Assembly: GCF_001659605.2 (NCBI RefSeq)
Contig: NC_035177.2
Span: forward strand, 4,898,611 to 4,962,610
Reading direction: 5' to 3'
From: Manihot esculenta
Lineage: Eukaryota > Streptophyta > Magnoliopsida > Malpighiales > Euphorbiaceae
Length of the DNA stretch: 64,000 nucleotides
Below, piece after piece: positions 15,901 to 26,302 of the stretch. Positions within the stretch are counted from its first letter, which is position 1. The number at the start of each line of letters is the position of its first letter. The notes beneath the pieces were generated by a model that was not told the origin of the DNA, ran no database searches, and worked only from the letters and a program-made list of their open reading frames with translations. Both the position numbers and the translations under genes were made by a program.

Positions 15901-17562
15901 CCATTAGTTCATCAAATGACTACAAGGTCTAAGTCAGGTATTGTGAAACCAAATCCTAAATATGCCTTAGCTGTTTCTATTTCTCCTACAATTCCAAGGG
16001 AACCAAAAAATGTTAAAACTGCGTTAGCTCATTCTGGTTGGAAAAATGCTATGTTAGAAGAATATAATGCCTTGCTTCGTAATAATACTTGGGTTTTAGT
16101 TCCTAGAACAGCTGCTTTGCACGTCATAGGATGTAAATGGGTCTTTAAGGCAAAATTAAAACCTGATGGTTCTTTAGATCGTCTTAAAGCCCGACTTGTA
16201 GCAAAGGGTTTTCATCAACTTGATGGAATTGACTATACTGAAACTTTTTCTCCTGTGATTAAGCCTGGTACTATTCGGTTAATATTGTCTATTGCTTTGA
16301 TTAAACATTGGCCGATTCGTCAATTAGATGTTAAAAATGCGTTCTTGCACGGTTATATTGCTGAAGATATTTTTATGGAGCAACCTCCAGGTATGTTAGA
16401 TTCTAACAAGCCTTCATATGTTTGTAAATTGCAACGGGCTCTGTATGGATTGAAACAAGCGCCTCGCGCTTGGTTTGATAGGCTTAGTACCTTTCTAATT
16501 AATTATGGTTTTTTTTGTAGTCTTGCTGATCCGTCACTTTTTGTTTTGCATTCATCTGCTGGGATTTTAGTTTTATTAGTTTATGTTGATGATATGCTGC
16601 TCACTGGTTCCTCTCTAGCTCTTGTTCAATCATTTATACAGGTTCTCGGTTCTGAGTTTTCCATGAAAGATCTTGGACCTCTTCATCATTTTTTGGGCAT
16701 TGAGGTTCAAACTATGGCTGACGGCATGCATCTATCTCAAACACACTATGCCTATACAATTTTAGAACGTGCTCTCATGACAGATTGTCAGCCCATGCCG
16801 ACGCCTATGGCTCAAAAGTTGGATTTGACGTCAGATGACACTCCAGTAGCTGATCCGAGTTTTTTTCGCGGGCTTGTTGGTGCCTTGCAATATCTAACTT
16901 TAACTCGACCAGATCTTTCTTACAGTGTTAATTTCATTTCTCAATTTATGCATTCTCCAACTATGGCACATTTTAAATGTGTTCGTCGCATTTTACGATA
17001 TTTGAAAGGGACTATTCATTTTGGTTTATCACTTACCGCAAATACTTCACTTGATTTATGTGCTTTTTCGGATGCAGATTGGGCAGGTTGTCCAACTACT
17101 AGGCGTTCTACCACTGGCTACTGCACATTTCTTGGTTCTAATATAATCTCTTGGTGTGCCAAAAAACAATCAACTGTGGCCCGGTCCAGTACTGAGGCTG
17201 AATATCGGGCTATGGCGCATACCGCTGCTGAGCTTACTTGGTTAAGTTATATTCTGGCAGACCTTCATATTCCTATTTCTCGAACTCCAGTTCTCTATGG
17301 CGATAATCTTAGTGCTTTGTATTTGACTGTAAAACCAGTGTTTCATGCTCGTAGTAAACACATAGAACTCGACTATCATTATGTAAGGGAGCGTGTTGCT
17401 CAAGGAGCTCTTGTGACTAAACATGTTTCGACATTTCATCAACTTGCTGATATATTTACAAAGATCATGACTAAAGCTCGCCTCGCTCAATTTCGTACCA
17501 AACTATGTCTTCAACCTCGCCATAGTTTGAGGGGGGATAATAACGAATATGTTGTGGAGTGA
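12928..17562 (+). CDS. Copia gag-pol polyprotein, intact
   Basis: A 1544-residue polyprotein from the first ATG (12928); the frame is open further upstream through the primer site but without an ATG. Domains in order: gag; CCHC knuckle CQYCGKDGHIAKIC (from residue 293); protease DSGAS (Asp338); GAG-pre-integrase WHQRLGH; integrase with Asp530, Asp593 and Glu629, the last two separated by exactly 35 residues; RT with YVDD at 1219-1222; RNase H beginning SDADW (Asp1382). All catalytic residues examined are present. A long low-complexity linker rich in Ala, Glu, Gln and Val separates integrase and RT. The last 25 bases, including the stop codon, lie inside the 3' LTR, and the purine tract is translated as coding sequence. 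Confidence 0.95.
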   Translation: MASISLNVANFVTLKLKQSNYPLWREQVLSLAESQELSDHLVTGYPASQKFATPPTPTPENYQPQLSDEFKAWQKSDRLLRGWICGTLSEESLGLVIGLDTVHAVWSALKDAYAQDSQEREFTLRQQLTYFRKDESKTITEHLRLFKEVCDSLAAIGKTVPDEEKVFCLLTSLGPQYETFTTTMLKPPRPTYNELVSQLKNHDQRRSWFSSQTDSTFDQIAPHVAFYGNQQRQSGSNSNRQSGFNSQGRGFQAQQNRNPNQDKGMSSSQYRFPFGKLRRMTPAERELYKNEVCQYCGKDGHIAKICWWIPKVADEKVPQAPAALTLDNGVMDSDWVADSGASHHMTGNKQILNSVSKYYGSDAIAIGNGTFLPIDGVGETFINQKNQLPVSNVLLVPELKQNLLSIGQLTDDYPINCEFSNVSVHVKDRKTGQVLLSGPRKHNLYTLSGMPMAHFSNRFRTGTAAVWHQRLGHPQASAVSILFNKKLIDVTGSLRSKFLCDSCQLGKLSKLPFCTSDHSSSAIFDKIHCDLWGPAPVVSFAKFKYYACLVDDFSKYSWLIPLKKKSDFFIAYVAFENFVLRQFGKQIKIFHSDGGGEFVNTKLSSHFLATGIKHQVSCPHTPEQMGAVERRHRVIRELGMTMMYHSHMPLCMWVEAFQTAVFLLNRLPTSVLHNETPFFMLNGINFDYTSLRVFGSKCFPYIWDSKRNKFDPKSCLCVFVGYSEKHKGYKCFNPRTKKFIISRHVSFDEAVFPFKSLSSNVAHAFEVMNPWLDSLNADVITGVMSTSINNVLSSDSALLQPEQGGVLPLQAAAVESEELISSSSLLAAENSESLNSIVVAPHITQSSPFVAGNSSQSHVRNVDIDEVVHDSIFTAAGPAHEDLTEPTVVVDTEAADSVLGQGQTSLPADFLPRNKLPAASLHTVEQPAESLTVDALQTAPLYVDELPETNEHAVEQSVASGSAEQQLAVDVHLVEEPAVPVQAIEQPVAAHPLVHQMTTRSKSGIVKPNPKYALAVSISPTIPREPKNVKTALAHSGWKNAMLEEYNALLRNNTWVLVPRTAALHVIGCKWVFKAKLKPDGSLDRLKARLVAKGFHQLDGIDYTETFSPVIKPGTIRLILSIALIKHWPIRQLDVKNAFLHGYIAEDIFMEQPPGMLDSNKPSYVCKLQRALYGLKQAPRAWFDRLSTFLINYGFFCSLADPSLFVLHSSAGILVLLVYVDDMLLTGSSLALVQSFIQVLGSEFSMKDLGPLHHFLGIEVQTMADGMHLSQTHYAYTILERALMTDCQPMPTPMAQKLDLTSDDTPVADPSFFRGLVGALQYLTLTRPDLSYSVNFISQFMHSPTMAHFKCVRRILRYLKGTIHFGLSLTANTSLDLCAFSDADWAGCPTTRRSTTGYCTFLGSNIISWCAKKQSTVARSSTEAEYRAMAHTAAELTWLSYILADLHIPISRTPVLYGDNLSALYLTVKPVFHARSKHIELDYHYVRERVAQGALVTKHVSTFHQLADIFTKIMTKARLAQFRTKLCLQPRHSLRGDNNEYVVE
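17527..17537 (+). other. Polypurine tract of the Copia element
   Basis: The tract TTGAGGGGGGA directly precedes the 3' LTR. It is expected to prime plus-strand DNA synthesis, and it overlaps the end of the coding frame. Confidence 0.85.
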
Positions 17563-17912
17563 TAAGGTGGAGTGATGTGATAAGGTGGAGTGATAAGGTT
17601 GATTAGTTTTATTCCCCTGGAGTAATAAGGTTGGTTAGTTGAGGCTAGAGTATTTTTTTCTGTAAATATATTTGGATGATTTAGTGATAAGGGTTCTTTG
17701 AGTAATTAGCTAGCTTACGTAAATATAGTCAGTTGCAGTCCGTGATTATTGCCTTACGTTTTGAATATTTGTTGCAAGTCTAGTTTATTTAAACTTAGGC
17801 TAGAGCTCATTTCTGTATCAAGTGAAAAACATTAAGAAATAATATAAGCATTCGTTTTATTCAAACCTTTATTTTCTTCTTCTTGGTTTTATTCAAACCT
17901 TTATTTTCTTCT
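17538..17912 (+). repeat. Copia 3' LTR
   Basis: 375 bp, same length as the 5' LTR and identical to it by eye. It is followed at once by the GCTTA target duplication (17913-17917). Confidence 0.95.
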
Positions 17913-17917
17913 GCTTA

Positions 17918-18967
17918 ATCCTTGGTCTATGGCTAAACCCCCACAAATATTATAAAATTATTGTCTTAATATTATTAAGATATAATTTCAGTATAAGAAT
18001 TATATTGCCCATATTCTAAATCGATGTGAGATTTAACACATCTTTTCACGCTTACAATTATATTAAAACGTGACATATTTATGCGAGACTAATATCAAAT
18101 AGGAACTAACTCACTCCAAAAGTTAACTCAAATGATAAGAGTGTCTAAAGTCCTTATAAATTATATACTATCCTATCCCTAATCGTGGTGGAATTCAACA
18201 ATTATTTCTTTCAATAATGTCGTTTTTAAATATCAAATCTGTATTATTCTTTTAAAAATATAATTAATTTTTCGGTTATACTAAATACTATATATATTAA
18301 TATATATATACTTTACGCTGTTATCACATATTTTTTAGTCAATGTCAATTTGATGTTATAATAATTCTTTATAAGATCTTAAGACAGCATAATATCTTAT
18401 ACATATTTATAGAAAATCATTGTTTTCATGTCTATGATCATGTTTAAAATCTTGTAATTACTGTGTACACATTTTTAATGCCATTATCTTGATTTTAGAT
18501 AGGAATGAATTAATCAATATGGATCATGTTTTAGATCTGTAATCATTTTTAAATTGCCATTATCTATCATATCTAAGAATAATTTAAGGATCAAAAGTGA
18601 CTGCTTTAAAAAAATTATTAATAGTTAATTCAACAAAGCCAAAAATACAGAAAGAAAGAAAAAGAAAAAGAGAGAGAAAGAATCCATGGTGCATTGTCAT
18701 CATCATTGTTGTCGTCTCTAAAATCATGGCTATAGACAACTCATAAACAAGTTCTTGGAGATGTTTTTACATTAAATTATAGCCAAAAATATAAAAAAAT
18801 ATTACGTAATTTTATTAATTTTTTATTTTAAAATTTATAATTTAATTTGTGTCAAATAGCATTTATAATATTCAACCGTCAATAAATAGCGATCACTTTT
18901 AAATGACGTTAAAGAATGTTAATATGAAAAGTATATCACTAAATATTAATTTAACATAAATTAAATT
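17918..18967. other. Intergenic DNA with a possible old dispersed repeat
   Basis: No coding signal. 18000-18200 (around GTGAGATTTAACACATC and ATGATAAGAGTGTCTAAAG) looks like a dispersed repeat often seen between plant genes, but no boundary or family could be fixed. The rest is AT-rich. Confidence 0.4.
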
Positions 18968-19060
18968 GCACTCCGAGACTTAGCCTGGTGGAAAGTACAT
19001 CCTTGTAACCTTGTGAGGTCAAAGGTTCGACTCCCCCACCTCCTATTTAAAAAAAAAAAA
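18968..19060 (+). mobile_element. Short tRNA-derived SINE with target duplication
   Basis: A 93-bp retroposon. It has an A-box-like TTAGCCTGGTGG, a good B-box GGTTCGACTCC and a terminal A run. It is flanked by a perfect 15-bp duplication, AACATAAATTAAATT, at 18953-18967 and 19061-19075. The two boxes are the internal RNA polymerase III promoter inherited from a tRNA. It is very short for a SINE and has almost no tRNA-unrelated body. Confidence 0.85.
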
Positions 19061-19075
19061 AACATAAATTAAATT

Positions 19076-21125
19076 ACATATTTAAAAATAATGAAACTAT
19101 AATATATTTTTTTTTATATTTTTTTAATTGATAATTATATTTTACTTGTTATGTCAGTATTTCTTATCACTATTTGCTAACGGGATAATATATAGATATT
19201 ATTTTAATACAAATTAAATTAAAGTGAAAATAATAAAATTATAAAATATTTTTTATATTTTTCTCTAAATCATACGTGATTTATTTAAAAAATATAATAT
19301 AATATCATAAAATAAATAAAACCCTTTTCTTGTGGCAATATCAAATTCAACTGCTCTTGATTAATTATATATAAAGGTGACAGCTTAGAATCAAATATTG
19401 TAATAAGAGCTTACCATAATTTGATATTATAGTGATCATATGACTTGGTCAGCTCATTGTTTTCTTAATAATTTTTTTTTTTTTTTATAATTTTATGTTG
19501 GTAAGCTTAGTTTTCTTTATATGCTAACTACTTTTCAAGTTTCATATATATTAATTTCTTTCTCTTTCTGCTGCTTCTGGTCATAATCATCATTATCATC
19601 ATCCTCATCTGCTAAGTTAGATTAATAAAATCAAAGTAATTAAGCTAGTCTTCTTGGTTGTTTTGATTTTGAGAGAACAGAAACTCCTTTATCTCACAAA
19701 GCTTTACCAATTATGATATCAACTTTTTAACCTAAGCCTATTCTCAAATCTTGTATTAAATTATTAACTAAATATAGACATTACTTTACTTAGTTTCCTT
19801 CAACATCCCATTTTATTACTACTTTTAGGAAGAGCTTAATTATATCAATACTAGGTTTTTATTTGTATTTAAAAAATATTTTTTAATAAAATAACTTATA
19901 TTTTATGTTTAATTTTAATTTATAAAATAAAATTTATTAACAAATTTATATATAAAAATTTTAATAAAAATTTCATGGAAAATAACTTTTTTCTTTTAAA
20001 GGAGAATATTATTTACTTAAAAATATTTTCTATTAACTAAATTTTCTGAGTGTTCTTAAATGTTAAAAAATATAAAAAATATTTATAAAATAAATAAAAA
20101 CTAAAAATTAATTTAAAATAACGATTGTAAATTATTATCTTATATATTCAAACTGTATTCATAAATTAATAGTGATAATTTAGAATCCATTATATCTGTC
20201 TCCGTTGATGCAGTTATTTTTTTGCGATTAATAAAAAATACAGTTAAAATTATAATTTTATTAAATTTAAAATAAATAATTTATTAAAATGTATTATTTA
20301 TATATAGTAAAAATTAAAATTTATTTATAATAATTTTAAACTGCCCCAATTGCTAACAATTTTATAACCGATGTTATCACACTAATACATAAACCTTATA
20401 TAATATATATATATATATAGATCAACCCATTTTGTAGCCATATGGCTATGTCTAGCTTCTTGCTTTTGCGACCTGGGGAAGCTTAATTAATCGATTAATG
20501 GGCAGCATTTTACATGTTTTATGTGGTAATAATCTAATTTTGTATTAAAAACATTCTTAATAATATGAAACAATTAGTTGGATTTTACGAACAGATTTAA
20601 ATCGACATTAATTTTTACTGTAGACATTCGATGGAGAGCCATGATAGCTTTTTAGAAAAAAAATTTTGAAACACACGATTTTTAAAAATGTGACGAGAGC
20701 TGTAGGTCTGTTACAAAATTCGATATAAAAATTTTATCATAGGTCAATTTTACATTTTAATTTTTTTTAAATATTTTTATAATTTTACATATTAGAATTT
20801 TTTATTTCTATTATAAATAACTCCTTACCTAGTAGAAACTCACTTTTCAATATTTAAAAAATTTCATTAAGACTATCCGTCTTTCAGTCTATCTTTTTTT
20901 TTATATCGTTTTAGCTAAACGATATTGGTTAAAATTCCTAATAGAGTCTAATTAGTTTTTTATCACTTAATCTCACAAAAATATTGTATCACATGCGTTA
21001 ATTTTATAGCTTTGATTATGATCTAATAATCAAATGGTTCTAGATTTACCAAGGCATATATAATCACCAAGGAGCAGCCACAACATACCAACTAATATAA
21101 ACAAAACTGAACAGGAGAGAATATT
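19076..21125. other. AT-rich intergenic DNA
   Basis: No gene recognised. It contains a poly(T) run near 19470, a short (AT)n near 20400-20420, and otherwise unstructured A/T-rich sequence. Confidence 0.6.
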
Positions 21126-21776
21126 AACACTGTACTTAGGAGAATGTTTTTAGTGGTAAGATATAGATTTTTATAGTATTGAATTTATTTGGGATGAAAG
21201 GTTTTTTTAAAGGAGATAATATTTTCAAAGGTTTTAAAATACTTTTCTCTCTGATTTTTCTTTTTTCCTGAAGGTTTTCTCTCCTTTTTGTGAGTGTTCG
21301 TTTGATCTCGGCTTCTCCATCCTTCCAGGATGAGAAAGCTCCGGTTTTCTTCTCTGAGTTATGCGGCTATACTCTCCCACCGCCGAGCTGTCGTAGATAG
21401 TTTCTTTTTTCTTTTAAATTTTTCCTGACAAATATGTGCTTAGCCGCGAGAACTTTCTTTCTATTTATGTTGTGGTCTATTTGGTGCTTTTTCTTCTACA
21501 TGTTATATTTTTTTTATTATTTATTTTTATACAGATCCGGAATGGTGGAGACCGTACTTAACTTTGAGACTTATGGCTGTTGTAGGGCTGGATCTTGCAG
21601 GTTCTATTTTTTCGTTTACATTAGACACTTCAGAGGACGTTATGGTGCCACCTTTCATCGGCCTCTCGGTCCTTTTGTATCTATATGAGATTGAGATGGT
21701 CGAGCTCTATAGAAATTTGTCTGTGATGTATCCTGTTTGCTTTTAATGCTATTTTTTTTCTTTATTTCAAAAAAAA
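21126..21776 (+). other. Unassigned GC-richer insert ending in an A run, possibly a retroposed fragment
   Basis: Composition changes abruptly around 21260-21420 (CTCCCACCGCCGAGCTGTCG). The segment ends with an A run (about 21768-21777), which suggests a retroposed transcript or the 5' part of a LINE. Two short overlapping reading frames (21434-21746) show no recognisable domain, and no target duplication was found. I cannot assign a function. Confidence 0.3.
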
Positions 21777-22689
21777 AATCATATGCACTTTTTTAACCCA
21801 CTAAATTAGTGGAATAAAGAGGTTGTGATCCCTTAACTTGCATCACCTAAAAAAAATTCCTTAACTCTTAACTAAATTTTGCTATTTTAAGAGGATTCAA
21901 AAGAAATAATACACAAATTTTCAATAAAGAGGTTTGGATACCTTACCTTCCATTATATTATCTTAAATTAGCCTGAAAAAATCCCATTTGCTCTATTCAA
22001 ATAAAATCTGCATTTATATACATCCTCTGCAGCAGGCTGAAATAACCCATCTATAGAATTCAAATGTAATTAAGCCAATAACAATCAACTGTGACCAGCA
22101 GAATCATCAAAATGTTAACAAGATTTTGGGTGATCTAAAAATCAGAAGAAAGAATTATTATGAGCATATTCTATACTTGGGTGCATTATTAAGGAATCAA
22201 ATTCAATTCTTTAAAGTTTAAGCATAATGAGGTTCATTTCGATGCAAGGCAAGCACTTCATCCATCAGCCATGGAACCAATTGGTGAAGAATGAACAATC
22301 TCATCTCAAAATGGATAATAAGGTCATCATTTTGACATTATTTCATTTCAATATTTGAGTCATGCATCCTCCTTCATGGAAAACCTAGCTAAAGTCATCA
22401 AGAGAATGCTTTTGCACTAACTTATCATTAAAGAGTTGAATCACTTCCTTTGAAATGGATGGAAGTTTTGCCTGTGATGAACTAGCTTAGTCTATAAATA
22501 AACAAAGGGAAACAACAATCAAATGGTACTAAAGCTATGAGATTAATTACAAGTTGGAACCCTAGTTGGAGTAATATTCATTTGCAAAATCTAATGTATT
22601 TCCTGACATGAAAGTTGTGCTTTAAGATATTAAACATGCATAGATGCAAGCATTCTGACAGTGACTGGGTTTATTTTCTTATAGAAAAA

Positions 22690-22820
22690 TCAAATTCGGT
22701 TCTCATTAAGCATGATATATCGTTAATTTTTTTATATCTTCAATGTTCTTACTCCCAGATTTAGTTTTCATTAAGCATGGTATATCGTTAATATTTTTAT
22801 ATTTTCATGTTCTTATTTTA
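22690..22820. repeat. Imperfect direct duplication of about 70 bp
   Basis: CATTAAGCATGATATATCGTTAAT and CATTAAGCATGGTATATCGTTAAT sit about 70 bases apart in matching flanks, each followed by TTTTTATATNTTC and ATGTTCTTA. Confidence 0.75.
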
Positions 22821-22914
22821 CTGTTTTTTATTAGTTTTTTTTACTTAGCATGATTTCTTCGAAATCAAATTATTTAGAGAAGTCTACTTACTAAGATTAG
22901 GACAAGAAGATCCA

Positions 22915-22964
22915 GGCTAAATTTTTTCTAGCTATGAATGGCTAAATTTTTTCTAGCTATGAAT
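22915..22964. repeat. Perfect 25-bp tandem duplication
   Basis: Two adjacent identical copies of a unit starting GGCTAAATTTTTTCTAGC and ending TATGAAT. Confidence 0.9.
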
Positions 22965-23514
22965 TTAATGAAATAATACTATATATAAGTTTTATTTGGT
23001 TCAAATATATTATTTCGTGGAAAATCACTTTCTAAAACGTAATTTAACTAAATAAATTAGAATAAATAAATTACTTCCCCTCTATTAAAAGAAACAAAAC
23101 TCTTTATTTTTCAGAAAATTAAGTATAAATGTCAATCAAATAAAAACAATTTTCACACTTCCTAAAACTTCAAGTTCAGTAATGAATTACCTTCGACCAA
23201 ACAAGACCATAATTGATTTGCTCTGTAAGTTCCCCATTTATTGCAATATATAGTATGAAGAAGCCAATATATAGAGAGTTGATAATGCAAATCCTCTGCT
23301 GCCTTCCTCTTCTTAATTAATATATACACAAATAGTATTGAAAATAAAATTGCTAGATAAAAATGCCTAGAAGTTGTAAATTTAGAAGAACATAATCATG
23401 AAATGGAATCCAATTACTAGAGAAATTACTTTTAATAAAAAAAAATTAGTAGAAGAACATAATCAAAGTGTGAGTATTAATTTATTAATAAATTGTCTGC
23501 AGTAAGTAAATTAT

Positions 23515-23535
23515 TATATATATATATATATATAT
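23515..23535. repeat. (TA)n microsatellite
   Basis: About ten TA units. Similar short (TA)n tracts occur at about 25501-25520 and 30918-30946. Confidence 0.9.
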
Positions 23536-24513
23536 ACATATCCTAGAGGAGAGAGTTGTTTAGTACCAACAAGTTGCCAATAGACAAGCTGCTTTGATTT
23601 TTGATATAATGTTAGGCTTTTCTTTAATTAATTCAAAGAAAGAAAATGATTAATTTTTGAAGACAGGAATGTTAGCTTGTCCAGAAAACTATTTGTCTAG
23701 AGCTGATTCCCTAGGGAAGAAGATGAAGAAAATCACTCAATGAGAGAGGAATTCCCATTTGTAATTATAATAAAATTCTTTGTATTTTTTTTTTAATTTT
23801 AATTAGTGCTGTCGTATTTATTCCCTACTGAAAACAACGCAAAACCAGAAGAAAAAAAAAAAAATCATTTCCCCTAAGGGGCTACTTCAAAGACTTCATA
23901 TCCATGTGTTGCCCAAGAAAAGAAAAGAAAAATTTTCCATTTTTTTTTTCTCTTTTGAATGAAGAAATTTGTAGAAGAGAAGGGGAAATCGTAGCTGGGT
24001 TTTGATCTAAAATGAGAAAAAGATGGAAGTAAAAAAGAAGAAATAAACCCTAGTTGATGTATTAGTATCACTGAAGTTTCAGTGATTCATTTGCAGTTTT
24101 TAATGAACATACATAGTGAATACATTCTCAAACCAGTTCTTATAAAGAGAAAAAGAGAGAGTACCACGATGAACAAGAAAACTATTTTCAGAAAACATAG
24201 AGATCATGTAGTCTAAAAACTAAGAAGAAGAAGAAGAAATAAGCAAAAAAGAAGAAGAAAACACCCTAAAAGCATCACAGAAGATAGAAGAAGATGATGA
24301 TGATGAAGAAACATGGTGGCGGTGATGATGGTGAGTACAAGAAATCCATGAAATTAATCTGACCTTTATGATCCAAACAAGCCCATGATCTCTCGCCGAC
24401 TTTAAACTGCTGAAACTCAGACAAAGTTCGGCTGTGCATAATAACTCATAGATCACATTGCCACCAAATCACCAGAGCAATACCTCAAACTTGTTTGTTA
24501 TTATTGTTGTCTC

Positions 24514-25392
24514 TCAGAAAGGAGCCCTATTGCCTGAATTCCCTGCCCATCCATCCACCGGCAATTGGACGTTCGGCGGCATATTCAGCGGCAAATTAAA
24601 GAACGGTAACCCACCTGATGTTGCTGCCCCATCAGGAAATGGATTGTTTCCAACGCCACCACCACTACTTCCACCACCGCTCTGCATCTGCAGTTGTTCA
24701 TCTTCTTCCAAAGGAAGCCTCTCATATGCCACGTTTGTGAACGATGCTGCTATGACTATCACCGGTCCTGCTGCCGTCAACTCCCCCACCACGCTTCCTC
24801 CAACCACCTGCCCTTGACCACCAGCAAGGAAGATTGTTAGACTAGTTGCGCCAGGAGGGGCTGGAGGGGGCAAGAAAGATCCAGACAAAGATAAGATCTC
24901 GAATCTGCCATGAAGAGTCACAACAGCACCCGCTGCAGCTGGTTGTCTGATACTAACATTAGTTACCGTTCCAGCTCCGCTGAGTATGCAAATCCCGCGC
25001 TGCCGTCTTCGGGCGTAGTTAGCGACGCACTCAAACACATCGCATCCATTTCCCACTTCAAGAATGTGAGCTCGAAGCGTATTGGCGCTCTCCCGAGTAA
25101 TGATGACTGGAGGTTTGGGTTTATTCTTAGAACCGGGTGGGCGACCCCTTGGGCGGCGAGCGACAAGGTCCCCAGGTCCAGTGTTTGCAGCTGCAGCGAC
25201 AAGGTCAAGGCCTTGGTGGGAGGCATCGTCATGGTGCTGATGATCAGATTGGAAATGGGCAGCAACACCGCCGCCACCATGTCGATTGGAATCGTGGTCT
25301 TCAGGTTCAGGCTGATGCTGGAGGTGAAGGTCAGGTCTATGGTGGAGCTGGTGAACGTAACGAGAAGTAGTACCTAAATCCAAACCGGCCAT
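24514..25392 (-). CDS. AHL: AT-hook motif nuclear-localized protein, AHL23-like
   Basis: A single-exon, 292-residue nuclear protein of the plant AHL family. These proteins bind AT-rich DNA in the minor groove, assemble through their PPC domain and modulate transcription in growth and development. The N-terminus [13 protein letters not shown] is followed by a His/Gln-rich stretch. Next come the type-I AT-hook [14 protein letters not shown], the PPC/DUF296 domain with [12 protein letters not shown], and a Gly-rich tail ending in [14 protein letters not shown]. The single AT-hook and lack of introns fit clade A; the wording of both ends resembles Arabidopsis AHL23 from memory. The start is the first in-frame ATG; upstream in-frame codons lack ATG. 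The ORF is complete. Confidence 0.95.
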   Translation of the reverse strand: MAGLDLGTTSRYVHQLHHRPDLHLQHQPEPEDHDSNRHGGGGVAAHFQSDHQHHDDASHQGLDLVAAAANTGPGDLVARRPRGRPPGSKNKPKPPVIITRESANTLRAHILEVGNGCDVFECVANYARRRQRGICILSGAGTVTNVSIRQPAAAGAVVTLHGRFEILSLSGSFLPPPAPPGATSLTIFLAGGQGQVVGGSVVGELTAAGPVIVIAASFTNVAYERLPLEEDEQLQMQSGGGSSGGGVGNNPFPDGAATSGGLPFFNLPLNMPPNVQLPVDGWAGNSGNRAPF

Positions 25393-25400
25393 ACCAACAT
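25374..25400 (-). promoter_or_regulatory. Upstream ORF overlapping the AHL start codon
   Basis: An ATG eight bases upstream of the AHL start opens a frame of eight codons ending in TAG at 25374, which is inside the AHL coding sequence. Ribosomes using it would terminate after passing the main ATG, so it could lower AHL translation. Its own ATG context is weak (T at +4), so leaky scanning is likely. Confidence 0.6.
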
Positions 25401-25689
25401 CAAAAGGAAAGGAAACAGGAAACCAAGGAGAAATCAATATTTTTTTTTTCTAAAAAACAAATATTTTAGATGATTAACAACTGTTAATGGGTTTTGTTTA
25501 ATATATATATATATATATATATCTTAGGAGGAGGGAGAAATTATAAAGAAAATAAAAATTAGAAAAAGAAAAAGGAAACAGAAAGGGAAAGGCAGCTCCT
25601 GAAGTCGAAGAAAAAGAATTGAATTGAGAGAAAGATATTTGTATATCTTTGAATAAACAAAAAAAAAAACCAAAGGAGATAAGAGATGA

Positions 25690-25815
25690 AGTGCAGAGAA
25701 ATTGGAAGGAAAGGGAAGGGATGGGGAGGAGAGGAAGAGAGAGAGAAAGAGCAAAGACTCAAAACGCAGTCATTTTTCTCACACCCTTAAAGCTTAAATA
25801 TATATATATATCAAT
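25690..25815 (-). promoter_or_regulatory. Candidate AHL core promoter: TATA tract and pyrimidine patch
   Basis: On the minus strand a TATATATATATTTAAGC tract (about 25791-25810) is followed within 40-100 bases by a long CT-rich patch (about 25760-25690), an arrangement common at plant transcription starts. This implies a 5' untranslated leader of about 350-390 nt. Inferred from layout only. Confidence 0.4.
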
Positions 25816-26173
25816 AGAATAATCCTTCTCTTGGAAAATTCTTTTTCTTATTTCCACAAATATAAGAGTTTGGAAGAACTCTCACTCTCTCCAAAGAGAG
25901 TTGTCAACCCTTTTCTAAAATAACAAATAAATAATAAAGTTTTTTATTTTTTTTATTTCTCCATAACATAAATAGGATGTTAATATTTTAAGTCTTAGTC
26001 TATAAATTAAATCATTCCAACAATTGCTAGATTTTATAATACAAAGAATAATATTGATAAGTAGTGGTTGTGAATAAACAACAAATTATTATTAAAAAAA
26101 TCCAGAATTGGAAAAAAAAAATCTTTATTTAGTAAGCCAATAAATTATATTTTTAAAAATTTAAAAATACTTT

Positions 26174-26220
26174 AAGGAGTGAAATAGAATAATACTGTTA
26201 AGGAGTGAAATAGAATGATA
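26174..26220. repeat. Direct repeat AAGGAGTGAAATAGAAT
   Basis: The phrase TTAAGGAGTGAAATAGAAT occurs twice, about 25 bases apart, in AT-rich DNA upstream of AHL. Confidence 0.75.
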
Positions 26221-26302
26221 CATATTATTTTTAATTAGAAATTTTAAATTCGAAGCGGATTATAGAGCATGTTTAAAAATTTAAAAAAAATATTTTACTC
26301 TA

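Larger units (their letters stand above)
12524..17912 (+). mobile_element. Complete Ty1/Copia LTR retrotransposon
   Basis: A full element of 5389 bp: 375-bp LTR, initiator-Met-type primer binding site, one open gag-pol reading frame, purine tract, 375-bp LTR and a GCTTA target duplication. Domain order gag, protease, integrase, RT, RNase H defines Copia. The two LTRs appear identical when read side by side, and the reading frame has no stop, so the insertion should be very young and the copy may be competent to move. The ends are TA...CT rather than TG...CA; this termini class has been reported for plant Copia elements. The gag start resembles the Ale/Retrofit group, but that lineage call is tentative. 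Confidence 0.95.
21777..24513. other. Intergenic DNA including the 3' flank of the AHL gene
   Basis: No coding signal on either strand. It holds small tandem repeats (listed separately) and a (TA)n at 23515-23535. From about 24190 to 24513 it is probably the 3' untranslated region of the minus-strand AHL gene, with GAA-rich runs near 24221-24265. Confidence 0.5.

Noticed and set aside
25524..25762. Two Ser/Phe/Leu-rich minus-strand frames upstream of AHL, possible signal peptides
   Set aside because: They begin with TTG rather than ATG and reflect the CT-rich leader.
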